Of a stretch of 53,666 nt of DNA, positions 18,727 through 27,471 are shown one piece after another (positions within the stretch are counted from its first letter, which is position 1; every line of letters starts with the position of its first letter). The stretch is from positions 1 to 53,666 of the forward strand of contig BMJD01000032.1 of assembly GCA_014642895.1 (NCBI GenBank), in the 5' to 3' direction. Origin of the DNA: Lentibacillus populi (lineage in GTDB: Bacteria; Bacillota; Bacilli; Bacillales; Amphibacillaceae). The notes beneath the pieces are model-generated. The model saw only the letters and a program-made list of their open reading frames with translations. It ran no database searches and was not told the DNA's origin. A program made the position numbers and the translations under genes.

Positions 18727-19500
18727 TTAAACAGCATTCTCCTGGCTCATAAATTCTTCGTGCTTCTCTAGCTTTTTCCGATACACAACTTTAGATAATT
18801 GGATACTTACTTCATAAAGCAAAATTAACGGGAAAGAGACTAGAAGCGGCATCAGTAAGTCTGGTGGTGTCAACATGGTACTAATGATGATTAAGGCCAA
18901 ATAGGCAAACTTCCTTATTCTACTCATGTAATCTGGCGTAATGATTCCAAGGGTAGTTAAGAACATTGCTGCGATTGGAAGTTCAAACAGCAGTGCAAAT
19001 GGGATGATAGTCTGGAATAAAAATTTAAAATAACGATCCACCGTAATCAAGACATCAAACATTCCCTCCGATAACGTAAGGATAAATGGGAATACGAATT
19101 GAACGAAAATTTCATAACCAAATACCAATCCGATTATAAATAAGACAAAAATAAAAGGTATGTAAGATAGTGAAACTCTTCTTTCATATGAAGTTAATCC
19201 GGGTCTAATAAATGCCCAGGTTTGGTATGCTAAAACCGGAATTGTTCCAGTGATTGCTACCACACCTGCCATTTGAAAATAAATCCAAATGATTTCTGTC
19301 GGACTGATCACCATTAAGTCAATATCTATATCATTTATAAAAAAAGTATAGATGTCTTTTACAAATGCAAAACCTAGCATGAAAAATAAGAAAAACAGGA
19401 CTAGTGTAGCAATAATTCGATTTCTTAACTCTGTTAAATGCCCTGTTAAATTCAATTCTTTATTATTTTTGCTTTTTTTCCACTTTATTAGAAAACCCAT
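18727..19500 (-). CDS. tatC: Sec-independent protein translocase TatC
   Basis: The 257-residue protein has six membrane helices and TatC signatures: GHLTELRNRIIATLV near the N-terminus (the receptor for twin-arginine signals), a QTWAFIRPGLTSYERR block in the first loop, and FELPIAAMFLTTLGIITPDYM. It is the only TatC in the window and should export PhoX (20061) and PhoD (24910). I prefer the ATG at 19500, with GGGGGA 6 nt upstream, to the TTG two codons earlier. It lies downstream of tatA on the same strand, with a 170-bp gap. Confidence 0.93.
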   Translation of the reverse strand: MGFLIKWKKSKNNKELNLTGHLTELRNRIIATLVLFFLFFMLGFAFVKDIYTFFINDIDIDLMVISPTEIIWIYFQMAGVVAITGTIPVLAYQTWAFIRPGLTSYERRVSLSYIPFIFVLFIIGLVFGYEIFVQFVFPFILTLSEGMFDVLITVDRYFKFLFQTIIPFALLFELPIAAMFLTTLGIITPDYMSRIRKFAYLALIIISTMLTPPDLLMPLLVSFPLILLYEVSIQLSKVVYRKKLEKHEEFMSQENAV

Positions 19501-19672
19501 TTTCAATCCCCCTTCATTCTTGGAAAAGCTTGGCTTCTCACCATTAGCGGAGCAACAGCTTATTCTTCTTCATAAAATTACTTTGCAAAAAGACGAACGA
19601 ATGCGATTTTTTTAAAAAGCAGAATAAGGAAGATGCAGGGTCTCCCCCGCACCTTCATCTTTTTTCCGAACG

Positions 19673-19873
19673 TTACTTACTTTTACCCGTTTCTACTGTT
19701 TTTTCGCTTTCATCCTTTTCATCTTCTTTTGTCAAGTCCTGGGCTGCTTGTTTGAATTCATTTAATGTTTGACCGGTTGCTTTGCCGATTTCAGGGAGTT
19801 TCTTCGGTCCAAAAATAACTAAAGCAATAATCAAAATTATAATTAACCCTGGAATTCCTATACTTGATAACAT
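19673..19873 (-). CDS. tatA: Sec-independent translocase TatA subunit
   Basis: The 66-residue protein has the TatA plan: a short N-terminal membrane helix ([18 protein letters not shown]), the [15 protein letters not shown] hinge, an amphipathic helix, and a charged tail. The start is the ATG at 19873, preceded by AGGGTGGG; a longer frame upstream lacks a ribosome site. It forms the translocation pore with TatC encoded just downstream. A second TatA is encoded beside phoD at 26684. Promoter and phoX promoter share the divergent region 19874-20060. Confidence 0.93.
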   Translation of the reverse strand: MLSSIGIPGLIIILIIALVIFGPKKLPEIGKATGQTLNEFKQAAQDLTKEDEKDESEKTVETGKSK

Positions 19874-19951
19874 ATATCCCACCCTCTTTTCCTTACTTAT
19901 TAACGCCATTCTAACATGCTATTTTTTAAAAATATGCATGATTGAAGATAA

Positions 19952-20010
19952 TTTACCGAAATTTTACGATAGCTTACCAATAACTTAAAAAATGATTGTT
20001 AACCTAGTAA
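19952..20010 (+). promoter_or_regulatory. PhoP-activated promoter of phoX with four tandem boxes
   Basis: Hexamers TTTACC, TTTACG, TTACCA and TTAAAA begin at 19952, 19963, 19974 and 19985, exactly 11 bp apart, and a weak -10 (TAGTAA, 20005-20010) lies 14 bp further on. This matches the layout upstream of the metallophosphatase. It also argues that the in-frame ATG at 19992 is not the translation start. Confidence 0.7.
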
Positions 20011-20060
20011 TTGAAGACACCAAAGAAGGAAAATCATACATACTAAAAAAGGAGGAAATC

Positions 20061-21506
20061 ATGTTGAGCAATCATTTGAACATGGACAGGCGTCATTTTT
20101 TGAAGGTTGGTGGAGTAACAGCAGCAACACTGGCATTGGGAACAACCGGTCTTTTAGCACTGGGGGAGAATGGAAATAAAGCACTCGCAGCAACCAGATC
20201 GCGAGGTTCGTTTGGCGGATATGGGCCACTTGTTAAAGATTCTGGAGGTATTTTGAATCTTCCGAAAGGATTCCAGTACCGAATTATTTCAGAAGAAGGT
20301 GGGAGGCTTTCCGATGGTCGTCCGATTCCCGCATTATTTGACGGAATGGCAGCATTTAAAGGAAAGCATAATTCTACTATTCTTGTCCGTAACCACGAAT
20401 TAACGAGCCAAACAAATAATCCTGTAATCGGCCGAAATCCATACGACAAGAAAAATACTGGTGGAACAACCGCGCTTATCGTAGGTCCCGATCTTAAACT
20501 GCATGAAGAATATGTTACATCTTCCGGTACGATTCGAAACTGTGCTGGTGGAGGAACCCCTTGGGGAACATGGCTAACTTGTGAAGAAACTAGAAATACT
20601 GGACATGGTTATGTATTTGAAGTTGATCCACTGGATCCTGAAAATGACTTGTCTAAAACACCTATCAGAGAAATGGGAGCATTTTCTCATGAGGCTGTAG
20701 ACGTAGATCCCGCAACTGGCATTGTCTATATGACAGAAGACGATGGTCCAGAAAGTTATTTCTATCGTTATATTCCAAATGATCCTAGCGGAAAAATTGG
20801 TTCCTTGCAAAAAGGTGGAAAATTACAAGCTGCTGCCGTAGAGGAAATGAGTTCGAATGAAATGAGCAACTTCTATAGCAACAAGAAATTTGGCATTGTA
20901 TGGAAAGACCTTGATCCCGAGAAACCTACCTTGGATGCACGGAATAAAGGATGTATTCAATTTTCCCGATTGGAAGGCTGTCACTTTGTGGATGGTGTAT
21001 TCTGGTTCTCTGACACAGATGCAGGGGATAAGAATTTGGGAAGAATCTATCGCTATATTCCAGCTACGAATACGTTAGAGATTTTCTATGAATCTACTGA
21101 AACGAATGATTTAGAAGCCCCAGATAATATTACGATTACGCCATGGGGTGATTTATGGATTGTAGAAGATGGTGGAGGTTCAGACCGCATTATCGGCTTA
21201 ACCCCAGAAGGAACAACTTATATCTTTGCAGAAAACATACTAAATGATTCCGAATTGGCTGGTCCAACATTTTCCCCAGATGGAAAAACATTATTCGTAA
21301 ATATACAAACACCCGGTATAACACTGGCTATTCAGGGACCTTTCTCACATAGGAATGCGGCTAGAAGTCGTTTAATGGGGCATGCAGCACCTCCGGAAAG
21401 TTATGCACCAAAGGTCTCAGACAAATTAACTGCATTTGCCGAAGCTCAAGGGATGTCTCGTTTAGAAGCAGCTGCTTTTCATCGTCATGGTATGCCAATT
21501 TTATAG
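20061..21506 (+). CDS. phoX: PhoX-family alkaline phosphatase (DUF839), Tat-exported
   Basis: A twin-arginine signal (MDRRHFLKVGG, arginines 10-11, then a hydrophobic stretch and ALAA) precedes a DUF839 beta-propeller domain. Typical blocks include LNLPKGFQYRIISEEGGRLS, NHELT, TPWGTWLTCEET, MGAFSHEAVDVDP, EGCHFVDGVFWFSDTDAG and PDNITITPWGDLWIVEDGG. PhoX enzymes are calcium/iron phosphatases that fold in the cytoplasm and need Tat. The start at 20061 follows AAAAAAGGAGG at ideal spacing and lies after the Pho boxes. tatA and tatC are transcribed divergently next to it. Predicted role is release of phosphate from organic esters outside the cell. Confidence 0.9.
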   Translation: MLSNHLNMDRRHFLKVGGVTAATLALGTTGLLALGENGNKALAATRSRGSFGGYGPLVKDSGGILNLPKGFQYRIISEEGGRLSDGRPIPALFDGMAAFKGKHNSTILVRNHELTSQTNNPVIGRNPYDKKNTGGTTALIVGPDLKLHEEYVTSSGTIRNCAGGGTPWGTWLTCEETRNTGHGYVFEVDPLDPENDLSKTPIREMGAFSHEAVDVDPATGIVYMTEDDGPESYFYRYIPNDPSGKIGSLQKGGKLQAAAVEEMSSNEMSNFYSNKKFGIVWKDLDPEKPTLDARNKGCIQFSRLEGCHFVDGVFWFSDTDAGDKNLGRIYRYIPATNTLEIFYESTETNDLEAPDNITITPWGDLWIVEDGGGSDRIIGLTPEGTTYIFAENILNDSELAGPTFSPDGKTLFVNIQTPGITLAIQGPFSHRNAARSRLMGHAAPPESYAPKVSDKLTAFAEAQGMSRLEAAAFHRHGMPIL

Positions 21507-21576
21507 AATAGAAGCCGGTATATACGTGCTAGAATTGTTCGACATTTAAATAATAAAAAAGAAGGGGAGATTTTTC

Positions 21577-22161
21577 ATGATGAGTTTTAAGAAAAAATTA
21601 GGTTATGCCTTATCATCCGCAGCTCTTGGATTAGTTTTAGTAACAGGAGGGACATTTGCCTATTTTAGCGATACGGCAGAAACCCAAAATACCTTTGCTG
21701 CGGGCACATTGGATTTATCATTAGACCCTGAAGTAATTATAGATGTGGAAAATCTGATACCAGGAGATTCGGAGTTTCGTACTTTCTATTTAGAAAACAA
21801 TGGAACAGTCGATATCAAGGAAGTGATACTGAGAACCAGCTATGAGGTGGAAGATGCTAAAGGTGATAACACGGATGACTTTGGAAAGCATATTCGGGTA
21901 AACTTCCTTGAAAATGCAGATAAATCCGAGGACTATGGATACAACGATATCATTTTTTCTACCACTTTATATGATTTACAAAATATGAGTCCAGATGCGG
22001 TAGAAAAGAATATTGTTGGTATTGGAGGAGAGCAAAGTGGATTACCGGCCGGTACCAATGACACGATGTTTGTTGCATTTGAATTTGTAGAAACGGAAGA
22101 GGATCAAAATCAATTCCAAGGTGACAAGCTAAAACTTGATTGGTCGTTCGAGGCTAGATAG
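21577..22161 (+). CDS. TasA/camelysin (CotN) family secreted protein
   Basis: The 194-residue protein has an N-terminal signal of the SipW-processed type (MSFKKKLGYALSSAALGLVL, then GGTFAYFSD). It continues with the family pattern NTFAAGTLDLSLDP, LIPGDSEFRTFYLENNGTVD and a closing WSFEAR. TasA-like proteins form extracellular fibres in Bacillus biofilms; camelysins are surface metalloproteases or spore-associated forms, so the activity is uncertain. It is the first gene of a three-gene set with a longer paralogue and sipW. A ribosome site (AAGGGGAG) precedes the ATG pair at 21577 and 21580. A hairpin after the stop may favour its expression over the downstream genes. Confidence 0.88.
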   Translation: MMSFKKKLGYALSSAALGLVLVTGGTFAYFSDTAETQNTFAAGTLDLSLDPEVIIDVENLIPGDSEFRTFYLENNGTVDIKEVILRTSYEVEDAKGDNTDDFGKHIRVNFLENADKSEDYGYNDIIFSTTLYDLQNMSPDAVEKNIVGIGGEQSGLPAGTNDTMFVAFEFVETEEDQNQFQGDKLKLDWSFEAR

Positions 22162-22179
22162 TAGTAATCAAATAGAATC

Positions 22180-22208
22180 AAAGGAGAGAGATGATTTCTC
22201 TCTCCTTT
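22180..22208 (+). terminator. hairpin between the two TasA-like genes (attenuator or mRNA stabiliser)
   Basis: A perfect 12-bp stem (AAAGGAGAGAGA / TCTCTCTCCTTT) with a TGATT loop lies 18 bp after the first stop codon. The T-tract is weak, so it may be a partial terminator or a 3' stabiliser. Its first arm contains a false AGGAG-ATG start signal. Confidence 0.6.
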
Positions 22209-22241
22209 ACATACTTAATCATGTTTTGGGAGGGAAGGAAA

Positions 22242-23051
22242 ATTAGTATCAAAAGAAAGTTGGTAATGGGTATCGCTGGGATGATAGTTGGGCTGAGTTT
22301 AATTGTTGAGGGGTCCTATGCCTATTTTACAGATACTCATGCAACAGACAGTTTTATTACCAATGGTACATTAAATCTGGAAGTAGATAAGGAGACACTT
22401 ATGCAAATTGAGAATATGGTTCCCGGGGATACCGTTGAGGGTCGGATAGAGCTCTCCAACAATGGAAGTATCGATATGGAAAAAGTATTACTGCATTCCA
22501 CCTATGAAGTAGTCGATAAAGGGGAGCCAAACCAGGAAGATGATTTAGGCGAACATATTCGTGTGAAGCTTATCCACCATGATAAGGAAGGAGAAAAAGT
22601 TTTATTTCAGCAAAGGCTATCCCAGCTGACTAATAACCCCGAGCAAATGATAAATGCTTTTCCTAGCGGTAGTGGGAAGGAATCATTTACAGTTCAATTT
22701 ACATTCGTTGACAATGGCGGAAATCAAAATCACTTCCAAGCAGACAAACTAAAAGTTAAATGGAATTTTGAGGCCGTCCAAAGAGATGGTAAGACGTCTT
22801 CCGCATCAAGTACGCACGCTTCTTTTCATGACAAAACCAGTATAGATGGGAACCTGGCCATTGGAACATGGAATCAGGAAAAATCAATTAAAACGGATGA
22901 ACAAAGCAACCAGCAAGTAGAGAAAGATGGTCAAGATACATTGGAAAGCTCTGAGAAAGCAAATGTTGAGGATAAGGAGCAGGAAGCAACTAACGCGGAA
23001 AGCAAGCAGAACTCGGAAGAAAATAGCTCTGGGGAGGCTGGGGAAAATTGA
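22242..23051 (+). CDS. second TasA/camelysin-like protein with acidic C-terminal tail; probable ATT start
   Basis: Residues align with the upstream paralogue: SIKRKLVMGIAGMIVGLSLI, YAYFTD, NGTLNLEVD, MVPGDTVEGRIELSNNGSID and WNFEA. After about residue 185 comes an extra 85-residue Ser/Glu/Gln/Asn-rich tail with no domain I recognise. No ATG, GTG or TTG lies at the expected start. An ATT at 22242 sits just where the paralogue has its ATG (M-S-F/I-K-K/R-K-L) and has GGGAGGGAAGG directly upstream, so an ATT start is likely. The alternative ATG at 22221 has no ribosome site. The stop overlaps the sipW start. Confidence 0.8.
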   Translation: MSIKRKLVMGIAGMIVGLSLIVEGSYAYFTDTHATDSFITNGTLNLEVDKETLMQIENMVPGDTVEGRIELSNNGSIDMEKVLLHSTYEVVDKGEPNQEDDLGEHIRVKLIHHDKEGEKVLFQQRLSQLTNNPEQMINAFPSGSGKESFTVQFTFVDNGGNQNHFQADKLKVKWNFEAVQRDGKTSSASSTHASFHDKTSIDGNLAIGTWNQEKSIKTDEQSNQQVEKDGQDTLESSEKANVEDKEQEATNAESKQNSEENSSGEAGEN

Positions 23052-23620
23052 AACCACTATTAAAATGGGGAAATCGGATTTTAACAGTCCTTATCATCCT
23101 ATTTATCGTAAGTGTTGCAGCTCTCGTTCTTTCTAATAAGCTGACGAATCAGGAGTCCGGAATATTTGGATATCAATTAAAAACGGTGTTATCCGGGTCG
23201 ATGGAACCTGGTATTCAAACGGGATCGATTATTGCCATAAAATCAGTGGATGAAGAGGAAAGTAAAAAATTTCAAGCAGGTGACGTTATTACGTTCCAGG
23301 ATGAGGACAAAAAATTAATCAGCCATCGGATTGCAGATGTTACGATGACAGATAGCGGAGTGAAGTACACTACCAAAGGGGATAATAACGATGCAGCCGA
23401 CATTGAACCGGTATTGCCTAATAATGTGGTTGGAGAATATCAAGGACTTACCGTCCCATACGTCGGTTATCTGATTCATTTTGCCCAGTCTCCAAATGGA
23501 ATTCTTCTGTTGATGATCGTCCCGGGTGTCATCCTGTTAGGTTATTCTGCATTCACCATTTGGAGTATGCTAAGAAAATTGGAAAATAAGAATCAAAGCA
23601 ATTCATTAGAAATGAAATAG
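23048..23620 (+). CDS. sipW: ER-type signal peptidase I (SipW)
   Basis: The 190-residue membrane protease has a helix at residues 9-29, the catalytic serine in LSGSMEPGI, and the ER/archaeal-type ISHRI motif with histidine instead of lysine. TKGDNNDAAD follows as the conserved acidic box, and a second helix lies near the C-terminus. SipW enzymes are dedicated to TasA-type substrates, matching the two upstream genes. Translation starts at TTG (23048), overlapping the TGA stop of the previous gene by 3 bp, so the two are coupled. Confidence 0.92.
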   Translation: MKPLLKWGNRILTVLIILFIVSVAALVLSNKLTNQESGIFGYQLKTVLSGSMEPGIQTGSIIAIKSVDEEESKKFQAGDVITFQDEDKKLISHRIADVTMTDSGVKYTTKGDNNDAADIEPVLPNNVVGEYQGLTVPYVGYLIHFAQSPNGILLLMIVPGVILLGYSAFTIWSMLRKLENKNQSNSLEMK

Positions 23621-23685
23621 CTTAGCGCGCATCACACGTTGACCTGTATTAACAGCTAAAATCGGATTAAAGGGGATGGAAATCA

Positions 23686-24105
23686 ATGGGTAAAATGATG
23701 AAAGAAACGATGACAACATTGAAAGAATCAGGTATTCGGGTAACCTCGCAGAGACTGGCCATTATTGAGTATTTATCCAATACAGTGAATCATCCTAGTG
23801 CGTATCAGATATACAGCTCCATAAAAAAACACTTTCCCAATTTAAGCATTGCCACTGTTTACAACAATTTACGTTTTTTGGTGAAAAAAGGAGCCATCAA
23901 AGAATTATATGTAAACGGCTCTAGCTGGTATGATTATAATACATCTGATCATTATCATCTAGTATGTCAGTCCTGCGGGAAAATTGAAGATATGGATTAT
24001 CCGTTATTCTATGAAATTGAAGATTTCGCAGAGGATTTTTACGGGTATATCATCCAGACACATAGTCTCCAGTTATATGGATTATGTAAAGCATGTCAGA
24101 AATAA
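23686..24105 (+). CDS. Fur-family regulator, PerR-like
   Basis: This 139-residue protein has an N-terminal winged helix (VTSQRLAIIEYL, then LSIATVYNNLRFLVKKG) and a C-terminal dimerisation domain. Two CxxC pairs (CQSC and CKAC) form the structural zinc site. The segment DYNTSDHYHLVCQSCGKI matches the PerR pattern around its regulatory metal ligands. PerR proteins sense peroxide through iron-mediated histidine oxidation; Fur and Zur are alternatives. Its position after sipW may be incidental, since a 65-bp gap separates them and no Per box is seen nearby. Confidence 0.85.
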   Translation: MGKMMKETMTTLKESGIRVTSQRLAIIEYLSNTVNHPSAYQIYSSIKKHFPNLSIATVYNNLRFLVKKGAIKELYVNGSSWYDYNTSDHYHLVCQSCGKIEDMDYPLFYEIEDFAEDFYGYIIQTHSLQLYGLCKACQK

Positions 24106-24909
24106 ATAGAAATGCATCCGTTTGAGTAGATCATAGAGACAGTAGAAATTTAGGAAATTATTGTTAATATAGAAGAATAAACTTCCGGAGGGATTTTTAG
24201 ATAAGGAATAATTGAAAGTCAAACTGAATGAAAAAAGTTGTGTTTAATAAAAGAAACGGTTTAAAAGGTGCATAAACTTTTTAGCAGATTTATCTTATGT
24301 AAATTTTTGCTGCGAGTTAATATTGTTAGGAAAGGGGTTTTTTGATCTGATCAACAAGCTCTTTTCTTGTTTCTTCTGAACTGGCGTTTCATTAATTCGA
24401 GCTAAATATACCAAGAATGTTAACTGTATATAAAAAGCACCAATTTTTCCATTAGAGGCTAGATATTTTTATAATATGCATTGTGCAACGATTTTAAAAG
24501 GGTATTCAAGTAATGTTAAGGGATATTAGCTTAGTTGTGCTAAGGAAATCACATCATTTCGAATAGGGATTATTAGCTTTTGTCCAGCATGGTGTAAATT
24601 ATCCCCAAGTTCATTAAGGATTTATAGCAAAACTAAAATGTTATATTTTCGTTAATCCGATGTTAATAAAACCAGGAATTAAAGACCAAGATTAAAGAAC
24701 GAGCCATTAAAAATAACATAATTACTTAGATCCAAAACTCCATTTAAGGTTAAAGTTAATGTAACTCCTTCGATTATCCCGTTACATATTACCTGCCTTT
24801 TCCATCAGGATATTTTGCCTCCTTTACAAACTTAACAATGAATTAATAACCACATTATATAATTAGAATAGATTTAAATAAATAGGGATAAGGAAAGGAG
24901 CAAAATCAT
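24106..24909. other. long AT-rich gap before phoD
   Basis: I see no gene in these 800 bases. There is a short palindrome (TTGATC-T-GATCAA, 24342-24354) and a minus-strand open stretch near 24340-24430 reading INETPVQKKQEKSLLI that I cannot assign. The last 90 bases hold the phoD promoter. Confidence 0.35.
24823..24863 (+). promoter_or_regulatory. probable phoD promoter with weak Pho boxes
   Basis: TTAACA (24832) and TTAATA (24843) are 11 bp apart, and TTTACA occurs at 24823, out of phase by 2 bp. TATAAT follows at 24858-24863. The match is poorer than at the two other Pho promoters in the window. Confidence 0.4.
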
Positions 24910-26661
24910 ATGTCAAGGGAAAAATCACTGGAAGACTTGATTCAACAATTAAACGAGGAAACCATGCAAAAAAATGTCGATAGACGGGGATTTATTCAAG
25001 GGGCTGGAAAAATTGCTGGTGTTTCATTAGGAATGGTAATTGCTCAATCAATGGGCGGAATTAAGGTTGATGCGGAAGCAAAATTTAGTGACTATCCATT
25101 CTCGCTTGGTGTTGCCTCTGGAGACCCACTTCCTGACAGTGTCGTTTTGTGGACAAGGCTAGCTCCAAAACCTCTCGAAGGCGGAGGTGCCCCTGCACGT
25201 AATATTCCTGTACAGTGGGAGCTAGCAAAGGATGAAAGCTTTCACCATATTGTTCAGCGTGGAACGGCAATCGCAAGGCCGGAATTGGCCCACTCTATTC
25301 ATGTAGAAGTTGAACGTTTACAGTCTAATACGGTCTACTTTTATCGTTTTAATGCTGGAGGTGAATCTAGTCAAGTTGGCAGAACGAAAACACTTCCAGC
25401 CTATGGATCAAGTGTATCTAGTCTTACCTTTGCCTTTGCCTCCTGTCAGCAGTATGAACATGGTTATTATACTGCCTATAAACATATGGCTAAGGAAGAC
25501 CTCGATCTCGTTTTCCATCTCGGAGACTACATATACGAGTATGGTCCAAATGAATATGTATCCGGTTCAGGTAACGTAAGAACCCACAGCGGACCCGAAA
25601 TCAAGACGCTAACGGATTATCGCAATCGGCATGCCCAATATCGAACCGATGAAGATCTGCAATCTGCTCATGCTGCGTTTCCGTGGGTGGTGACCTGGGA
25701 TGATCATGAGGTGGAAAACAATTATGCAGATGTAATTCCGGAAAAAGATCAATCTGTAGGAGAATTTATTGAGCGGCGAATCGCTGCCTATCAAGCATAT
25801 TACGAACATATGCCTCTGAGAAGATCGTCTATGCCGCACGGGGCTGATATGCAGTTATATCGCAGCTTCTCTTATGGTGATCTAGCAAATTTCTTTGTAT
25901 TGGATACACGCCAGTACCGATCCGATCAAGCAAATGGCGACACTAGTTCGCCGCAAACACCAGAATCACTGGATCCATCTCGTACCCTACTGGGTGAAAA
26001 ACAAGAGGCTTGGTTAAAGGAGAACCTAAGCAACTCCAAGACAAAATGGAATGTACTGGCACAGCAAATATTCTTCGCAAAACAGAACTTTGGAAAAAGC
26101 CCAGATGAGCCGTTATACAGCATGGATGGCTGGGACGGTTATACGCCTTCCCGTAAGCGAATTACGGACTTCTGTGCCAGTAAAGAAATGAATAATTTGA
26201 TCGTTTTGACGGGCGACGTTCATGCGAGTTGGGCGTCTAATCTGATGGCTGATTTTAATGATCAAAACTCTCGTCTTCTAGGGGCAGAATTTGTCGGAAC
26301 ATCGATTACATCTGGTGGAAACGGAGCGGATAAACGCGCGGATACTGATCGAATCCTAGAGCAGAATCCACATATCAAATTTTTTAATGACTATCGTGGC
26401 TATGTTCGTTGCCATATTACACCTTCACAATGGAAGGCGGACTATCGCGTTGTTCCTTTTGTTACAAAACCAGGGGCAGCCATTTCTACAAGGGCATCTT
26501 TTATATATGAGAAAGACCAAGAAGGGTTGAAAGAATTGGCTGCTTCTCTCGTTCCTCTTGGTAAGCAACGATCCAGTGAGGTTGAAGAAGATCGATATCG
26601 AGCACACGACCGTGCACATGAGAAGCAGCGTAAGAAGGTACGGGAAAAACAACTGAATTAA
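24910..26661 (+). CDS. phoD: alkaline phosphatase/phosphodiesterase PhoD, Tat-exported
   Basis: A long twin-arginine leader ([15 protein letters not shown], arginines 25-26, cleavage likely near VDAEA) precedes the PhoD N-terminal fibronectin-like domain ([20 protein letters not shown]). The catalytic domain carries [42 protein letters not shown] and LTGDVHASW, which hold the metal ligands. Length (583) is normal. It releases phosphate from esters and teichoic acids at the cell surface. tatA follows by 22 bp, the same phoD-tatA order as in Bacillus subtilis, but tatC is not adjacent here. Confidence 0.93.
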   Translation: MSREKSLEDLIQQLNEETMQKNVDRRGFIQGAGKIAGVSLGMVIAQSMGGIKVDAEAKFSDYPFSLGVASGDPLPDSVVLWTRLAPKPLEGGGAPARNIPVQWELAKDESFHHIVQRGTAIARPELAHSIHVEVERLQSNTVYFYRFNAGGESSQVGRTKTLPAYGSSVSSLTFAFASCQQYEHGYYTAYKHMAKEDLDLVFHLGDYIYEYGPNEYVSGSGNVRTHSGPEIKTLTDYRNRHAQYRTDEDLQSAHAAFPWVVTWDDHEVENNYADVIPEKDQSVGEFIERRIAAYQAYYEHMPLRRSSMPHGADMQLYRSFSYGDLANFFVLDTRQYRSDQANGDTSSPQTPESLDPSRTLLGEKQEAWLKENLSNSKTKWNVLAQQIFFAKQNFGKSPDEPLYSMDGWDGYTPSRKRITDFCASKEMNNLIVLTGDVHASWASNLMADFNDQNSRLLGAEFVGTSITSGGNGADKRADTDRILEQNPHIKFFNDYRGYVRCHITPSQWKADYRVVPFVTKPGAAISTRASFIYEKDQEGLKELAASLVPLGKQRSSEVEEDRYRAHDRAHEKQRKKVREKQLN

Positions 26662-26683
26662 TATTAGAAAGGGTGGTAGGCTA

Positions 26684-26893
26684 ATGCTCTCAAACATTGG
26701 GATTCCAGGATTAATTTTAATACTTGTTCTTGCCCTGATTATTTTTGGTCCATCCAAGCTACCTGAAGTCGGCCGGGCATTCGGTAAAACGTTGAAGGAA
26801 TTTAAAAATGCTTCACAGAATTTGATGGCAGGGGATAGCGGGAATGAACGAGAGGTAACGGAAAAGGACAGTTCATCTTCTTTGGAGAAATAA
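26684..26893 (+). CDS. tatA: TatA subunit co-encoded with PhoD (TatAd-like)
   Basis: The 69-residue protein has the TatA helix ([19 protein letters not shown]), hinge [19 protein letters not shown] and a charged amphipathic tail. It follows phoD directly with GGGTGG as ribosome site, so expression should be phosphate-controlled with phoD. It probably partners with the TatC encoded at 18727. The two TatA proteins in the window share the SIGIPG/NIGIPG start but differ in their tails. Confidence 0.92.
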   Translation: MLSNIGIPGLILILVLALIIFGPSKLPEVGRAFGKTLKEFKNASQNLMAGDSGNEREVTEKDSSSSLEK

Positions 26894-26973
26894 CAGGCTG
26901 ATCAGAGGATAGAATGAGGGGACAAGAGACCCTAACGACCTATTTTTTAGAGACAGGAGAGGAGAATAACCAT

Positions 26974-27256
26974 AAAAAAAGACTTTTACGGGGTTAGTCT
27001 TGAGTACTATTATGGTAGTTTCACTAACTGGTAATGTTTTTGCGAATGGGTATGGAAAAGAAGTAGACCTAAAAGTAATATCCTATAACATTCACCATTG
27101 AGCAGGATTAGATGGTAAATTGGATTTAGAAGGAATTGCCAAGGTTATAAAGGATGCTGGTGCTGACGTTATTGGAATTCAGGAAGTTGACCGCTTTTAT
27201 GGTGACAGAAGCGATTTTCAAGATCAAATAAAAAAGTTAGCAGAATTACTCAGCAG
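26974..27256 (+). pseudogene. secreted endonuclease/exonuclease/phosphatase-family gene, decayed
   Basis: The coding trace reads KKTFTGLVLSTIMVVSLTGN then VFA as a signal peptide, then LKVISYNIHH, a TGA at 27099-27101 where the family has glycine (NIHHG), and continues AGLDGKLDLEGIAKVIKDAG and ADVIGIQEVDRFYGDRSDF. This is the N-terminal third of a DNase I-like EEP enzyme with its metal-binding Asn and Glu still present. The start codon is lost (ATA with an extra A in the lysine run) and the gene stops at a strong hairpin after LAELLSRKK. The missing two thirds contained the catalytic histidines. It was probably another secreted phosphodiesterase of this island. Confidence 0.7.
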
Positions 27257-27257
27257 A

Positions 27258-27306
27258 AAAAAGCTTGCAGAGAAAAACACCATATTCTCTGCAAGCTTTT
27301 TCCATT
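27258..27306 (+). terminator. strong rho-independent terminator
   Basis: A perfect 17-bp stem (AAAAAGCTTGCAGAGAA and complement) with a 10-nt loop ends in T5. It truncates the nuclease relic and closes the phoD-tatA transcription unit. Confidence 0.85.
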
Positions 27307-27471
27307 ATGTCAATTTCTAAAATCTCCCTTGCTGCATTAGTAACGTGAATAAGGTTTGCCTAAACTCTAGTACTGGTAATTGAATCCCCATCACTAATAT
27401 CTCGTTATATCATAATTTTTAAAGTTTTTTCCCTATCCTTCCCTTTCCGCGTACTTTCCTTCAAATATTTT

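Noticed and set aside
19992-20060. ATG at 19992 as start of the PhoX gene
   Set aside because: It lies directly after the fourth Pho box, upstream of the likely -10, and has no ribosome site; the ATG at 20061 has AAGGAGG and begins a proper twin-arginine signal.
22191-22241. ATG at 22191 or 22221 as start of the second TasA-like protein
   Set aside because: The first lies in the loop and arm of a perfect hairpin, so its apparent AGGAG site is part of the stem. The second has no ribosome site and adds residues absent from the paralogue.
24342-24354. TTGATC-T-GATCAA palindrome as a regulator site
   Set aside because: It is isolated, more than 500 bp from the next start codon and without promoter elements, so chance is likely.
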